In this document: positions 23,996 through 34,033 of the stretch, piece after piece | Position numbering within the stretch: the first letter of the stretch is position 1 | How the letters are laid out: each line of letters opens with the position of its first letter | NCBI GenBank assembly: GCA_001298555.1 | Contig: LJCW01000153.1 | Span: 1-64,000 of the forward strand | DNA from: Actinobacteria bacterium OV450 | Lineage (GTDB): Bacteria > Actinomycetota > Actinomycetes > Streptomycetales > Streptomycetaceae | Length of the DNA stretch: 64,000 nucleotides | Direction: 5' to 3' | Program-made: the position numbers and the translations under genes | The notes under the pieces: model-generated | The model's input: only the letters and a program-made list of their open reading frames with translations | The model's database searches: none | Told to the model about the DNA's origin: nothing

Positions 23996-24030
23996 ATGAG
24001 CAGTTCTCATGGATGTGCGGCTTCCATGAG
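23996..24030. promoter_or_regulatory. LysR operator candidate
   Basis: ATGAG-N5-CTCAT (23996-24010) and, sharing the right half, CTCATGGA-N9-TCCATGAG (24006-24030). Three CATGAG-type half sites in a row between the divergent LysR and oxidoreductase genes fit recognition/activation site pairs. Confidence 0.6.
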
Positions 24031-24076
24031 CCCAACCCCCTGCCCACGCCGGTCATTCCTTCCTAACGTCCTCGCC

Positions 24077-25093
24077 ATGACCACGAACCACACCGCTCAC
24101 GCCGTCCACCAGGTCGCCCGCCCCACCGGCTTCCCCGCCGCGACCGACTTCGCGTACGTCGAGACCCCGGTCCCCTCCCCCGCCCCGGGCACCGCCCTGG
24201 TGGAGAACCTCCTGCTCTCGGTGGACCCGTACCACCGGGGGCTGATGGACGGCGGCGAGGGCGGTTTCGAGCTGAACACCCCGCTGGAGGGCCGGGCGGT
24301 GGGCCGGGTGATCGCCTCCCGCGACCCGGGGCTGCGCGAGGGCGACCTGGTCTTCCACCGCGAGGGCTGGCGCACCCACGCCCTCGTCACCCTCGGCGCG
24401 AACGGCACCCGGAGGCTGCGCGGCCACGCCGGCGTCCCGCTGGAGGCGTACCTGGGCATCCTGGGCGGCACCGGCCTCACCGCCTACGCCGCGCTGACCC
24501 GGACGGCCGCGCTGCGCGAGGGCGAGGACGTCTTCGTGTCCGCCGCCGCGGGCGGGGTCGGCACCGCGACCGGCCACATCGCGCGGCTGCTGGGCGCCCG
24601 CCGGATCATCGGCAGCGCGGGTTCGGCGGCGAAGGTCCGCCACCTCACCGACGTGCTCGGCTGGGACGCCGCGTTCGACTACCACGACGGCCCGGTCGGC
24701 GAGCAGCTCGCACAGGCCGCGCCCGACGGCATCGACGTGTACGTGGACAACGTGGGCGGGGACCATCTGGCGGGCGCCATCGACGTGCTGCGCGAGTACG
24801 GGCGGATCGCCTGGGTCGGCGGCATTTCGATGTACAACGGCGACCGCTCGCCGGCCGCGCCCCGCAACCTCTTCGAGATCGTGCACAAGTCACTGCGTCT
24901 GGAAGGGGTATTGGTTCGCAATCACACCAATCTGCAGGATGAACTGGAAGACTTCCTGGTCCCTCATCTGGGCAGCGGCCGCGTGGGCACGGACAGCACC
25001 GTTGTGCAGGGGATCGACCGCACGGTGGACGCCTTCCTCGGGATGCTCGGGGGGAACAACGTCGGCAAGATGCTGGTCCGTCTCGGGGAGTGA
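24077..25093 (+). CDS. NADP-dependent MDR oxidoreductase (CurA/leukotriene B4 dehydrogenase-like)
   Basis: 338 aa from ATG 24077. It is a zinc-free medium-chain reductase: N-terminal GroES-like barrel (LLSVDPYHRGLMDGGEGGFELNTP in place of zinc ligands), then a Rossmann domain with VSAAAGGVGTATGHIARLLGARRIIGSAGS, and DVYVDNVGGDHL. The family reduces double bonds of enones or 2-alkenals with NADPH. Likely induced by its divergent LysR partner in response to a reactive carbonyl or quinone (inference). Confidence 0.85.
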   Translation: MTTNHTAHAVHQVARPTGFPAATDFAYVETPVPSPAPGTALVENLLLSVDPYHRGLMDGGEGGFELNTPLEGRAVGRVIASRDPGLREGDLVFHREGWRTHALVTLGANGTRRLRGHAGVPLEAYLGILGGTGLTAYAALTRTAALREGEDVFVSAAAGGVGTATGHIARLLGARRIIGSAGSAAKVRHLTDVLGWDAAFDYHDGPVGEQLAQAAPDGIDVYVDNVGGDHLAGAIDVLREYGRIAWVGGISMYNGDRSPAAPRNLFEIVHKSLRLEGVLVRNHTNLQDELEDFLVPHLGSGRVGTDSTVVQGIDRTVDAFLGMLGGNNVGKMLVRLGE

Positions 25094-25109
25094 TTCCAGC
25101 CACCTGGAA

Positions 25110-25127
25110 GTTCACCGTTTTCTTACC
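25110..25127 (+). promoter_or_regulatory. PHO box upstream of phospholipase C
   Basis: GTTCACC (25110-25116) and, 11 nt on, TCTTACC (25121-25127): two 11-bp direct repeat units of the Streptomyces PhoP box (consensus GTTCACC every 11 bp). A weak -10-like TAGACC (25137-25142) follows, and the phospholipase start is 86 nt downstream. Confidence 0.6.
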
Positions 25128-25212
25128 GCACGGACGTAGACCTTTGAACCGGGGCCCGCCACCCTTGCGCTCGATGTGCCAGCGGGGCACACGAGTTGGA
25201 GGCGAGTAGCCA

Positions 25213-27243
25213 GTGACACCGATCAGCCGCAGGGGTTTCGTGGGAATCGGCGCCGGGCTGGTGGCCGGTGCCGCCCTGCCCGCCGTCGCGGCGACGTCGG
25301 CGGCCGCGGCCGCCGCGAGCGGCACGATCACCGATGTGAAGCACGTCGTGATCCTGATGCAGGAGAACCGCAGCTTCGACCACTACTTCGGCAAGCTGAA
25401 GGGGGTGCGCGGCTTCGGTGACCGCGCCGCGGGCAACATCCCGGGCGGCTGGGGCACGTTCAACCAGCCCAACTGGGGCGGCCGCCAGTACCCGTGGAAG
25501 CTGTCCGCCACGCCGCCGGCCGGCGGCGTGGACGGCGCGACCCTCGCCCAGTGCAGCGGCGACCTCCCGCACAGCTGGACCTCACAGCACGCCGCCTGGA
25601 ACAAGGGCCGGATGGACAACTGGGTCCTGGGCGTCGGCAACACCCGCACCCTCGGCCACCTGGACCGCGGCGACATACCGTTCCACTACGGGCTCGCCGA
25701 CAACTACACGATCTGCGACGCGTACTTCTGCTCCACGCTGAGCGCGACCGGCCCGAACCGCACCTTCCTGTGGAGCGGCAGGGTCGACGCGGGCAGCAAG
25801 GACGGCGGCGACGAGTCCGGGCTGACGTGGGAGACGTACGCGGAGGCCCTCCAGCGCGCCGGCATGAGCTGGAAGGTCTACCAGAACGCCCAGGACAACT
25901 ACGGCGACAACGGTCTGGCCTACTTCAAGAAGTTCACGGACGCGGCGCCCGGCAACCCCCTGTGGGACCGCGGCATGGCCTCCGTCCCGAGGGTGACCGG
26001 CTCCACCCCCGACGACATCGCGGCCGCCATCCGTGCCGACGTCGTCGCCGGAACCCTGCCGCAGGTCTCCTGGGTCGTCGCGAACGAGGCCTTCTCTGAG
26101 CACCCGTACGCCCCGCCGGGCGACGGCGCGCACTTCGTGGACCTGGTCTACCGGGCGCTGGCGGCGAACCCCGAGGTCTTCGACTCCACCGTCCTCTTCC
26201 TGAACTACGACGAGAACGACGGCTTCTTCGACCACGTCCCGCCGCCCGTCGCCCCGCCCGGCACGCCTGACGAGTACGTCGACGGCGTCCCGGTCGGCCT
26301 CGGCTTCCGCGTCCCGATGCTCGTCATGTCCCCCTGGACGCGCGGCGGCTGGGTGAGCTCCGAGGTCTTCGACCACACCTCGGTGCTGCGCTTCATGGAG
26401 ACCTGGACGGCCGCCCTGGGCACCCCCGCGACCTGTCCGAACATCAGCGCGTGGCGCCGCAAGGTGGTCGGCGACCTGACCGGCGTCTTCGACTTCGCGC
26501 ACCCGGTGTACGGGGTCCCGGCCGGGCTGCCCCCGACCGCGAAGGTCATCGGCCAGTCGACCTGCGGCCCGCTGCCCAACCCGGCGCCGCAGGACAACGC
26601 GCTTCCGGCGCAGGAGGCCGGCACCCGGCCGGCGCGGGCCCTTCCCTACCAGGTGAACGGCAACCTGGACCGCTTCGAGTTCGGCGCGGCCGGCAAGATC
26701 CTGGCCTGGTTCTCGATGTCCAACCAGGGGGCGCAGGCGAAGCGGGCGGCGCACTTCTCGATCCACCCGCACCAGTACCGGGACACCGCCGCCTGGGAGT
26801 ACACGGTAGACCCGGGCGCGACGACGGCCGACTGGTTCAGCATCGGGCTCGGCAGCGGCTCCGGGAAGTACGACATCTCGATGTACGGGCCGAACCGCTT
26901 TCTGCGCCGGTTCATCGGCGACGCGTCGAAGGCGGGCAAGGCGATCGAGGTGGCCTCGCGCTTCGCGGTGGAGCCGGGTACGGGCAAGATGGCGGTCTGG
27001 TTCAAGATGACGAACACGTCGGCCGCGCCGGTCACCTTCACGATCCGCGCGAACGCCTACCGCTCGGACGGCCCGTGGACGTACACCGTCCCGGCGAACT
27101 CCTCGCGCGAGGACTTCTTCAACTCGGTCGCCTACAACAACGGCTGGTACGACTTCACGATCCTCGCCGACAGCGACGGCACCTGGTCGCGCCGCTACAC
27201 GGGCCACATCGAGACGGGCGCACCGAGCATCAGCGGCTCGTAG
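25213..27243 (+). CDS. Tat-exported phosphocholine-specific phospholipase C
   Basis: 676 aa from GTG 25213 with TTGGAGGCG just ahead. Twin-arginine signal SRRGFVGIG (5-13) and an Ala-rich h-region. The phosphoesterase domain (about 40-440) opens with KHVVILMQENRSFDHYFG, the metal/nucleophile motif, and has LNYDENDGFFDHVPPP. Two beta-sandwich DUF756 domains at the C-terminus (about 480-575 and 585-672). It cleaves phosphatidylcholine or sphingomyelin outside the cell, releasing phosphocholine as a phosphate source. The PHO box upstream supports control by phosphate starvation. Ends 18 nt from the convergent acetyltransferase. Confidence 0.92.
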   Translation: MTPISRRGFVGIGAGLVAGAALPAVAATSAAAAAASGTITDVKHVVILMQENRSFDHYFGKLKGVRGFGDRAAGNIPGGWGTFNQPNWGGRQYPWKLSATPPAGGVDGATLAQCSGDLPHSWTSQHAAWNKGRMDNWVLGVGNTRTLGHLDRGDIPFHYGLADNYTICDAYFCSTLSATGPNRTFLWSGRVDAGSKDGGDESGLTWETYAEALQRAGMSWKVYQNAQDNYGDNGLAYFKKFTDAAPGNPLWDRGMASVPRVTGSTPDDIAAAIRADVVAGTLPQVSWVVANEAFSEHPYAPPGDGAHFVDLVYRALAANPEVFDSTVLFLNYDENDGFFDHVPPPVAPPGTPDEYVDGVPVGLGFRVPMLVMSPWTRGGWVSSEVFDHTSVLRFMETWTAALGTPATCPNISAWRRKVVGDLTGVFDFAHPVYGVPAGLPPTAKVIGQSTCGPLPNPAPQDNALPAQEAGTRPARALPYQVNGNLDRFEFGAAGKILAWFSMSNQGAQAKRAAHFSIHPHQYRDTAAWEYTVDPGATTADWFSIGLGSGSGKYDISMYGPNRFLRRFIGDASKAGKAIEVASRFAVEPGTGKMAVWFKMTNTSAAPVTFTIRANAYRSDGPWTYTVPANSSREDFFNSVAYNNGWYDFTILADSDGTWSRRYTGHIETGAPSISGS

Positions 27244-27261
27244 CACCCGCCGCTGAGCCGG

Positions 27262-27807
27262 TCAGAGCACGTCGCCGTTGCGCCAGTCGAACCACAGGCC
27301 CCCGGCGGGGTCCGGCAGGGCCCCGCCGTCGGGCGCCCACAGGTACGTCGAGCCCTCCTCTTCGGGGAGGGCCCGGGGGCCGGGCGGCGCGAGGGTGCCG
27401 ATCCGCCCGCCCCACACGGTCCAGCCGCGGGCGTCGTACAGCGCGGCGCCCGCGTCGGAGGCGGAGAGGGCGCCGAGGTCGTAGGCACGGGCGATGACGT
27501 CCTCCAACGCGGCCATGACCCGGGCGCCGAGACCCTGCCGACGCCGGTCCGCCCGTACGGCCACGGCCTCGACGTACCCGGTCCGCAGGGCCCGCCCCCG
27601 GTGCACCACGCGGCGCTGCACCACGCTCCCGTGCGCGAGGAGCTCCCCGTCCCGCAGGACCAGGGCGTGCATCCCACCCAGGGCGTGTTCGAAGTCCGCG
27701 TCGCAGAAGTCCCCCTCGAAGGCGCGGCCGAGCAGGGCGCGGATCCCGTCCAGGGCTTCCGGGCCGAGCTGTGAGGTGTGCAGGAGGCGGATGGGCGCGT
27801 CGCTCAT
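27262..27807 (-). CDS. Aminoglycoside 2'-N-acetyltransferase, AAC(2')-I family
   Basis: 181 aa from ATG 27807. It is a GNAT enzyme resembling mycobacterial AAC(2')-I along its length: AFEGDFCDADFEHALGGMHAL, VVQRRVVHRGRALRTGYVEAVAVRADRRRQGLG (acetyl-CoA site), AYDLGALSASDAGAALYDARGW, and the ending WFDWRNGDVL. Family members acetylate the 2'-amino group of aminoglycosides such as gentamicin and tobramycin. The chromosomal copy may have another primary role. It lies 45 nt downstream of the MarR gene on the same strand, so the two may be co-transcribed. Match is from memory, not from a search. Confidence 0.82.
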   Translation of the reverse strand: MSDAPIRLLHTSQLGPEALDGIRALLGRAFEGDFCDADFEHALGGMHALVLRDGELLAHGSVVQRRVVHRGRALRTGYVEAVAVRADRRRQGLGARVMAALEDVIARAYDLGALSASDAGAALYDARGWTVWGGRIGTLAPPGPRALPEEEGSTYLWAPDGGALPDPAGGLWFDWRNGDVL

Positions 27808-27852
27808 GCCCCCAGTCTGGCGCGCAACCGCCCCGAGCCGTTCACGCCGGGG

Positions 27853-28284
27853 CTACGGGGCTTCGTGGATGCGGGTCAGCAGGGTCGTCAGCTGTTCGCG
27901 TTCGGCGGGGGTCAGCGGGGAGAGGAACTGCGCGTTCGCCGTTTCGGCCAGGGCCGCGCAGCGGGTGAGGACGGCCGCGCCCGCCGCGGTGAGGGTGACC
28001 GCGTTCTTGCGGCGGTCCGCCGGGTCCGGGGCGCGCAGGACGAGGCCGGCGCCCTCCAGGTGGTTGAGGAGCCCGACCAGGTCCTTGGGGTCGATGCCGA
28101 GCAGCCGGCCGAGGTCGGCCTGGGCCACCGGGCCGTGTTCGGCGGTCGCCGCCAGTACCGCGTGGTGGGCGAGCTTCAGCCCCTCCGCGGCGAGCGCGCC
28201 GGCGACCAGGGCGCGTCCGCGGGCCGCGACGCGGCCGACGAGCCAGCTCGGCAGGGACTGGATGTGCGCGAGGGCCGATGTCAT
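27853..28284 (-). CDS. MarR-family regulator
   Basis: 143 aa from ATG 28284. The winged HTH is VLAATAEHGPVAQADLGRLLGIDPKDLVGLLNHLEGAGLVLRAPDPADRRKNAVTLT, with the wing DPADRRKN typical of MarR. Divergent from the oxidoreductase at 28371 and upstream of the AAC(2') gene, so it sits between its two probable targets. A TTGGA-N13-TCCAA palindrome is in the divergent gap. Inducer unknown, probably a phenolic or quinone-like compound as for the family. Confidence 0.88.
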   Translation of the reverse strand: MTSALAHIQSLPSWLVGRVAARGRALVAGALAAEGLKLAHHAVLAATAEHGPVAQADLGRLLGIDPKDLVGLLNHLEGAGLVLRAPDPADRRKNAVTLTAAGAAVLTRCAALAETANAQFLSPLTPAEREQLTTLLTRIHEAP

Positions 28285-28322
28285 GGGAGAAGCCTAGCAA
28301 TTCGTTGGCAGTCCCCACGATT

Positions 28323-28345
28323 TTGGATATCGTTGGGATGTCCAA
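28323..28345. promoter_or_regulatory. MarR operator candidate
   Basis: TTGGATA...TGTCCAA (28323-28345): an inverted repeat with outer TTGGA/TCCAA arms, 38 nt upstream of the MarR start and 26 nt upstream of the oxidoreductase GTG. CGTTGG is repeated nearby. Confidence 0.5.
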
Positions 28346-28370
28346 TGACTCAACCCGGTCGGGAGGCCCT

Positions 28371-29297
28371 GTGCTGCGCATCCGTTACGACGTCCCCGGC
28401 GGACCCGAGGTGCTGTTCGCCGAGGAGGTCCCCGTACCCGTACCGGGTCCCGGGGAGCTGCTCGTACGGGCCGAGGCCGTCGGGGTCACCCTGCCCGTCG
28501 TCCGCAAGCTGCGGGAGGCGGCAGAGCCGGTCGCGCTGGGCGGGGAGGTCGCCGGCACGGTGGCCGCGCTCGGCGAGGGGGTGACGGGCTTCGCCGTCGG
28601 GGAGCGCGTCACCGGGCTGTGCTTCGGCCACGGCTATGCCGAGTACGCCGTCCTGCACACCGCCATGGTCTCCCGGGTGCCCGCCGGAGCCACCCCGGTG
28701 GACGCGGTCGCGCTCGTGCGCAGCGGGCTCGTCGCCCGCGGCGCCTGGGAGGCCGGGCGGATCCGGCCCGGGGAGTCGGTCCTGGTGACGGCCGCCGCCG
28801 GCGGGGTCGGCAGCCTGGCGCTCCAGCTGGCCCGGGCGGGGACGGCCGGCCGGGTGGTGGCCGCCGTGTCCCGCCCGGACAAGGCGGAGTTCGTGCGCGG
28901 CCTCGGCGCCGACGAGGTGGTGCTGTACGAGGACCCCGCCTCCTGGGGCGCCCCGTACGACGTGGTCCTCGACGGGGTCGGCGGCGCGTTGCTCGGCCCT
29001 GCCGTCCGGGCCCTGGCCACGGAGGGGCGGCTGGTGGCGTACGGCTCCGGCGGCGGCACGGTGGAGGCGTACGAACTGCTGGTCCGCGGCGCCTCGGTGA
29101 CCGGCTTCCAGATCCGGGCGGTCGCGCAGGGCCGGCCCGCGACGTACGAGGGCTGGCGGCGCGCGCTGTGGGAGGCGTACGCGGACGGATCGCTGCGCCC
29201 GGCGGTGCACGAGGAGATCCCCCTCGCGGAGGCGGCCCGCGCGCACCGCGTCGTCGAGGAGCGGCGCAACCTCGGCAAGGTGGTCCTGGTCCCCTGA
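28371..29297 (+). CDS. Quinone oxidoreductase-like MDR protein
   Basis: 308 aa from GTG 28371, preceded by GGGAGG (28361-28366); the in-frame ATG at 28338 has no ribosome site and lies in the operator. GroES-like domain with PGPGELLVRAEAVGVTLPV and GGEVAGTVAALGEGVTGFAVGERV, then the Rossmann motif VLVTAAAGGVGSLALQLARA. Zinc ligands are absent, as in NADPH:quinone reductases (QOR). Substrate unknown. Probably de-repressed with the neighbouring MarR. Confidence 0.85.
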   Translation: MLRIRYDVPGGPEVLFAEEVPVPVPGPGELLVRAEAVGVTLPVVRKLREAAEPVALGGEVAGTVAALGEGVTGFAVGERVTGLCFGHGYAEYAVLHTAMVSRVPAGATPVDAVALVRSGLVARGAWEAGRIRPGESVLVTAAAGGVGSLALQLARAGTAGRVVAAVSRPDKAEFVRGLGADEVVLYEDPASWGAPYDVVLDGVGGALLGPAVRALATEGRLVAYGSGGGTVEAYELLVRGASVTGFQIRAVAQGRPATYEGWRRALWEAYADGSLRPAVHEEIPLAEAARAHRVVEERRNLGKVVLVP

Positions 29298-29322
29298 GTC
29301 CCGCAGGCACGGGGCGGACTGG

Positions 29323-29369
29323 AACCGCCCCCGTTCCGGACTTGGGGGTACCGGAACGGGGGCGGGGTT
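29323..29369. terminator. Bidirectional terminator
   Basis: GCCCCCGTTCCGG (29327-29339) pairs exactly with 29351-29363, flanked by AACC/GGTT, between the convergent oxidoreductase and pruA. Confidence 0.8.
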
Positions 29370-29391
29370 CAGCGGGGCGGGATCCTCAGGA

Positions 29392-31023
<1,632 letters not shown>

Positions 31024-31053
31024 GGGACTGGTAACTCCTTGACCTGGTTCTGG

Positions 31054-31980
31054 CTAGTTCTTGGTGATCATCGAGCGGAGGAAGAACAGGAGGTTGGCCG
31101 GCTTCTCGGCGAGGCGCCGCATGAAGTAGCCGTACCAGTCCGTCCCGTACGCGGTGTAGACGCGCATGCGGTGACCCTCGGCGGCGAGCCGCAGGTGCTC
31201 CTCGCTGCGGATGCCGTACAGCATCTGGAACTCGTACTCGTCCAGCTTGCGCCCCGCCGTGCGGGCGAGCTCCTGGGCGATGGCGATCAGGCGCGGGTCG
31301 TGCGACCCGATCATCGGGTAGCCCTCGCCCTCCATCAGCGTCTTCAGGATGCGGACGTACGCCTTGTCGATCTCGGCCTTGTCCTGGTACGCGACCTCGG
31401 CGGGCTCCTTGTAGGCGCCCTTCACGATCCGGACGCGGCTGCCGGCGGCGGCCAGGCGGCGGGCGTCGGCCTCGGTGCGGAAGAGGTACGCCTGGATCAC
31501 GCAGCCGGTCTGCGGGAAGTCCCGGCGCAGCTCCTCGTGGATGGCGAACATCGAGTCGAGGGTGGTGTGGTCCTCGGCGTCCAGCGTGACGGTGGTGCCG
31601 ATGGCGGCGGCGGCCTCCACGACCGGGCGGACGTTGGCGAGGGCGAGCTCGTGGCCGCCCTCCAGCGCCTGGCCGAACATCGACAGCTTGACGGACATCT
31701 CGACGGTCTCGCCCAGCTCCAGGCCCGCCAGGTGCTCGATGAGCTCGAGGTAGGCGTCACGCGCGGCGTAGGACTGCTCCACGGTGGTGATGTCCTCGCC
31801 CACCACGTCGAGCGTGATCTCCAGGCCCTTCTGCGTGAGGTCCTTGACGATCGGGATGACCTGGTCGACCGTCTCGCCGGGGATGAACCGGGTCACCACG
31901 GGCTTGGTCACCGGGGCGGCAGAGACGATTCGGCGCATCTTGTCGCTGCGCGAAGCGGCGAGGATCGCGGGACCCAGCAC
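31054..31980 (-). CDS. putB: Proline dehydrogenase
   Basis: 308 aa from GTG 31980, fixed by an AGGAGGTG four bases upstream. An FAD-containing beta8/alpha8 barrel that oxidises proline to pyrroline-5-carboxylate and passes electrons to the quinone pool. Seen: LDAEDHTTLDS, RIVKGAYKEPAEVAYQDK, SHDPRLI, EFQMLYGIRSEEHLRLA and YGTDWYGYFMRRLAEKPANL, the substrate/FAD motifs of monofunctional PutB-type enzymes. First gene of the putB-pruA operon, divergent from a PucR-type regulator. Confidence 0.94.
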   Translation of the reverse strand: MLGPAILAASRSDKMRRIVSAAPVTKPVVTRFIPGETVDQVIPIVKDLTQKGLEITLDVVGEDITTVEQSYAARDAYLELIEHLAGLELGETVEMSVKLSMFGQALEGGHELALANVRPVVEAAAAIGTTVTLDAEDHTTLDSMFAIHEELRRDFPQTGCVIQAYLFRTEADARRLAAAGSRVRIVKGAYKEPAEVAYQDKAEIDKAYVRILKTLMEGEGYPMIGSHDPRLIAIAQELARTAGRKLDEYEFQMLYGIRSEEHLRLAAEGHRMRVYTAYGTDWYGYFMRRLAEKPANLLFFLRSMITKN

Positions 31981-32076
31981 GGGGCACCTCCTACAGGTGG
32001 CAGAAGCAGGCTCGCGGTCCGCGCGGGGTGTGGCGGGACCGTAAGGAAAACGCAAGTAAAACCACCGTGAAACCTA

Positions 32077-32111
32077 AGGATCGCTTTGATCCTCTGCCAT
32101 CGACAGCTGTC
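32077..32111. promoter_or_regulatory. Palindromes between putB and the PucR gene
   Basis: AGGATC-GCTTT-GATCCT (32077-32093) and GACAGCTGTC (32102-32111), both perfect, in the divergent gap. The surrounding run at 32043-32070 is AT-rich (AAGGAAAACGCAAGTAAAAC) and probably contains promoter elements. Operator function for the PucR regulator is inferred. Confidence 0.5.
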
Positions 32112-32178
32112 ACGCATCCGTGTCCCCGATCTCATACATCTGTCTGAAGACCGGGTTCCGGGGTGGGAGAATGTCCGG

Positions 32179-33324
32179 GTGAAGGGCGATTACCAGGACC
32201 TGGTGGATGAGATCTCGGCGCTGCTCGGCGCCCCGGCGACGCTGGAGAACCGGGACTTCCGCCTCATCGCCTTCGGCGCGCACGACAGCGAAGACGATCT
32301 CGCGATGGACCCGGTACGGACCCGCTCGATCCTGACCCGGCAGTCGACGGCGGCCGTGCGGGCCTGGTTCGAGGCCTTCGACATCGCGCGGGCGACGGGG
32401 CCGGTGCGCATTCCGGCGGCCCCGGACGCGGGGGTCTTCCGGGGGCGGATCTGCCTGCCGGTGCGCTACCGCGGGATCGTGCAGGGGTACGTGTGGCTCC
32501 TCGACCAGGAGCCTGGCCCCGGGCCGGAGGTCCTGGCGGCAGCCATGGACGTGGCCGAGCGGATCGGGATCCTGCTCGCGGAGGAGGCGAAGGCGGGGGC
32601 CGACCTGTCCCGGGAGTTCCGCGCGGCGCTCACGGCCGGCCGGGGCTGGCAGCAGGACATGGCGGTGGCCGCGCTCCGGATGGCCCTGGGCGCGGGGGCG
32701 GACGGGCTGCACGCGGTGGTGTGCGTGACGCCGTGGGCCGGCGAGGCCCCCGCCTCGGTACCGGGCACGGCGGCGGTGTGCACCGTCCCCTGGCCGGGGT
32801 CGGGTGACGACGGCGGCCTCGCCCTCGCCGTACTGGTCAGGCTCCGTTCCGCCGAGGTGCTCGTCCCCGCCGAGGGCGTCGCCACCCGGCTGCTGGCCCA
32901 GGGCGGCGCGACCGCCGGGATCGCGGAGCCCTGCCGGGGGCCGGCGGCCCTGGCCGACGCCTGGTCGCAGGCCTCGGCGGCGGCGCGGGCGGCAGCCGCC
33001 CAGCCCCGGTTCGGCACCGTGGCCCGGTGGTCGGCCATCGGCCCGTACCGGATGCTGGCGGCCCTCGCGGCCGCAGGTACGGTGGGCGACCCGGCGACCC
33101 GGGTCCTGCGGGAGCCCGCGCACCGGGAACTGGCGCGTACCGCGGAGCTGTTCCTGGACTGCGCGGGCCAGGCGGGCCGCGCGGCGGCGGCCCTGGGCAT
33201 CCACCGCCAGACCCTGTACTACCGGCTGGGACGGGTGGAGCAGCTGACCGGGCTGGACCTGGACGACGGCGAGGACCGCCTGTTGCTCCACATGGCCCTC
33301 AAAACGGCACGCCTGCACGGCTGA
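32179..33324 (+). CDS. PucR-family regulator of proline use
   Basis: 381 aa from GTG 32179 (GGGAGA 8 nt upstream; the longer open frame from 32086 would run through the operator region). N-terminal sensory part with a GAF-like segment (about 10-130), and a C-terminal PucR HTH_30 domain: [40 protein letters not shown]. Divergence from putB-pruA is the arrangement seen for PruC/PutR-type proline-responsive activators in actinobacteria, so it probably activates that operon when proline is present. Confidence 0.85.
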   Translation: MKGDYQDLVDEISALLGAPATLENRDFRLIAFGAHDSEDDLAMDPVRTRSILTRQSTAAVRAWFEAFDIARATGPVRIPAAPDAGVFRGRICLPVRYRGIVQGYVWLLDQEPGPGPEVLAAAMDVAERIGILLAEEAKAGADLSREFRAALTAGRGWQQDMAVAALRMALGAGADGLHAVVCVTPWAGEAPASVPGTAAVCTVPWPGSGDDGGLALAVLVRLRSAEVLVPAEGVATRLLAQGGATAGIAEPCRGPAALADAWSQASAAARAAAAQPRFGTVARWSAIGPYRMLAALAAAGTVGDPATRVLREPAHRELARTAELFLDCAGQAGRAAAALGIHRQTLYYRLGRVEQLTGLDLDDGEDRLLLHMALKTARLHG

Positions 33325-33337
33325 CCGGGCACGCGGA

Positions 33338-33931
33338 TCAGGCGAGCTCCGCGGCGGCCTCTTCCCTCACCATCATCCGTGCGGCGCGGCGCATGCCCTC
33401 GGTCAACTCCTCCGCGGTGACGGCGCCTTCGGGGTCGAACATCCACAGCGCCATCACGCCGGTGACCAGCGCCTGGTACAGGCCGCCGATCGTGCGGACG
33501 TCCCGTTCGTCGAGCTCGTCCTCGGGAATTCCGGTGAACGCGGCGATCAACCCCTTGCGCCCGTCCCCGGCCGACGCCGCGAGCAGCTCGCGCAGCTCCG
33601 GCATCCGGCCGCGGCTGAGCGCCACTTCCATGCTGGCCGCCCACATCGGCGCCGACTCCTCCTGACGGCCGATCACGCCCTCCCACACGGAGCGGAATCG
33701 TTCGAGCGAGCCGCCCTCACCCGTGACGTCCGGCACGAACGAGTCGCCCCACTCCTCCGCGAGGGCGATGTACGCCTTCGACATCAGGGCGTCTTTCGAG
33801 CCGTAGTGGTAGCCGATCGACGCCAGGTTCGTGCCGGAGGCGTTGACGATGTCGCGCGCCGTCGTGCGCACAAAACCCTTCTCGACCAGGCACTTCTTCG
33901 CGCCTTCGAGCAGATCTTCACGGTGTCCCAT
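33338..33931 (-). CDS. TetR-family repressor of the adjacent MFS pump
   Basis: 197 aa from ATG 33931. HTH: GAKKCLVEKGFVRTTARDIVNASGTNLASIGYHYGSKDALM (about 10-50), followed by an all-helical ligand domain. Divergent from the 14-TM exporter gene, with three evenly spaced CGT-N5-ACG sites in the 102-nt gap. The usual arrangement is repression of the pump and itself until a toxic substrate binds. Ends 13 nt from the convergent PucR gene. Confidence 0.88.
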   Translation of the reverse strand: MGHREDLLEGAKKCLVEKGFVRTTARDIVNASGTNLASIGYHYGSKDALMSKAYIALAEEWGDSFVPDVTGEGGSLERFRSVWEGVIGRQEESAPMWAASMEVALSRGRMPELRELLAASAGDGRKGLIAAFTGIPEDELDERDVRTIGGLYQALVTGVMALWMFDPEGAVTAEELTEGMRRAARMMVREEAAAELA

Positions 33932-33946
33932 GCCCTCACCGTATCA

Positions 33947-34021
33947 AGACAGCCGTCATAGACGGGAGTCTCAAACATACGTCTCATACGGGCGTACTAG
34001 ACAAGCGTTTATGACGCTTGT
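33947..34021. promoter_or_regulatory. Three phased TetR operator sites
   Basis: CGT-N5-ACG cores are centred at 33959, 33985 and 34011, exactly 26 bp apart. The outer two are long palindromes: AGAC..CCGT-CATAG-ACGG..GTCT (33947-33971) and ACAAGCGT-TTATG-ACGCTTGT (34001-34021, perfect). The middle one (33980-33990) keeps the core only. The promoters of both genes must lie within or beside them. Confidence 0.7.
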
Positions 34022-34033
34022 ACATTCCTGCTC

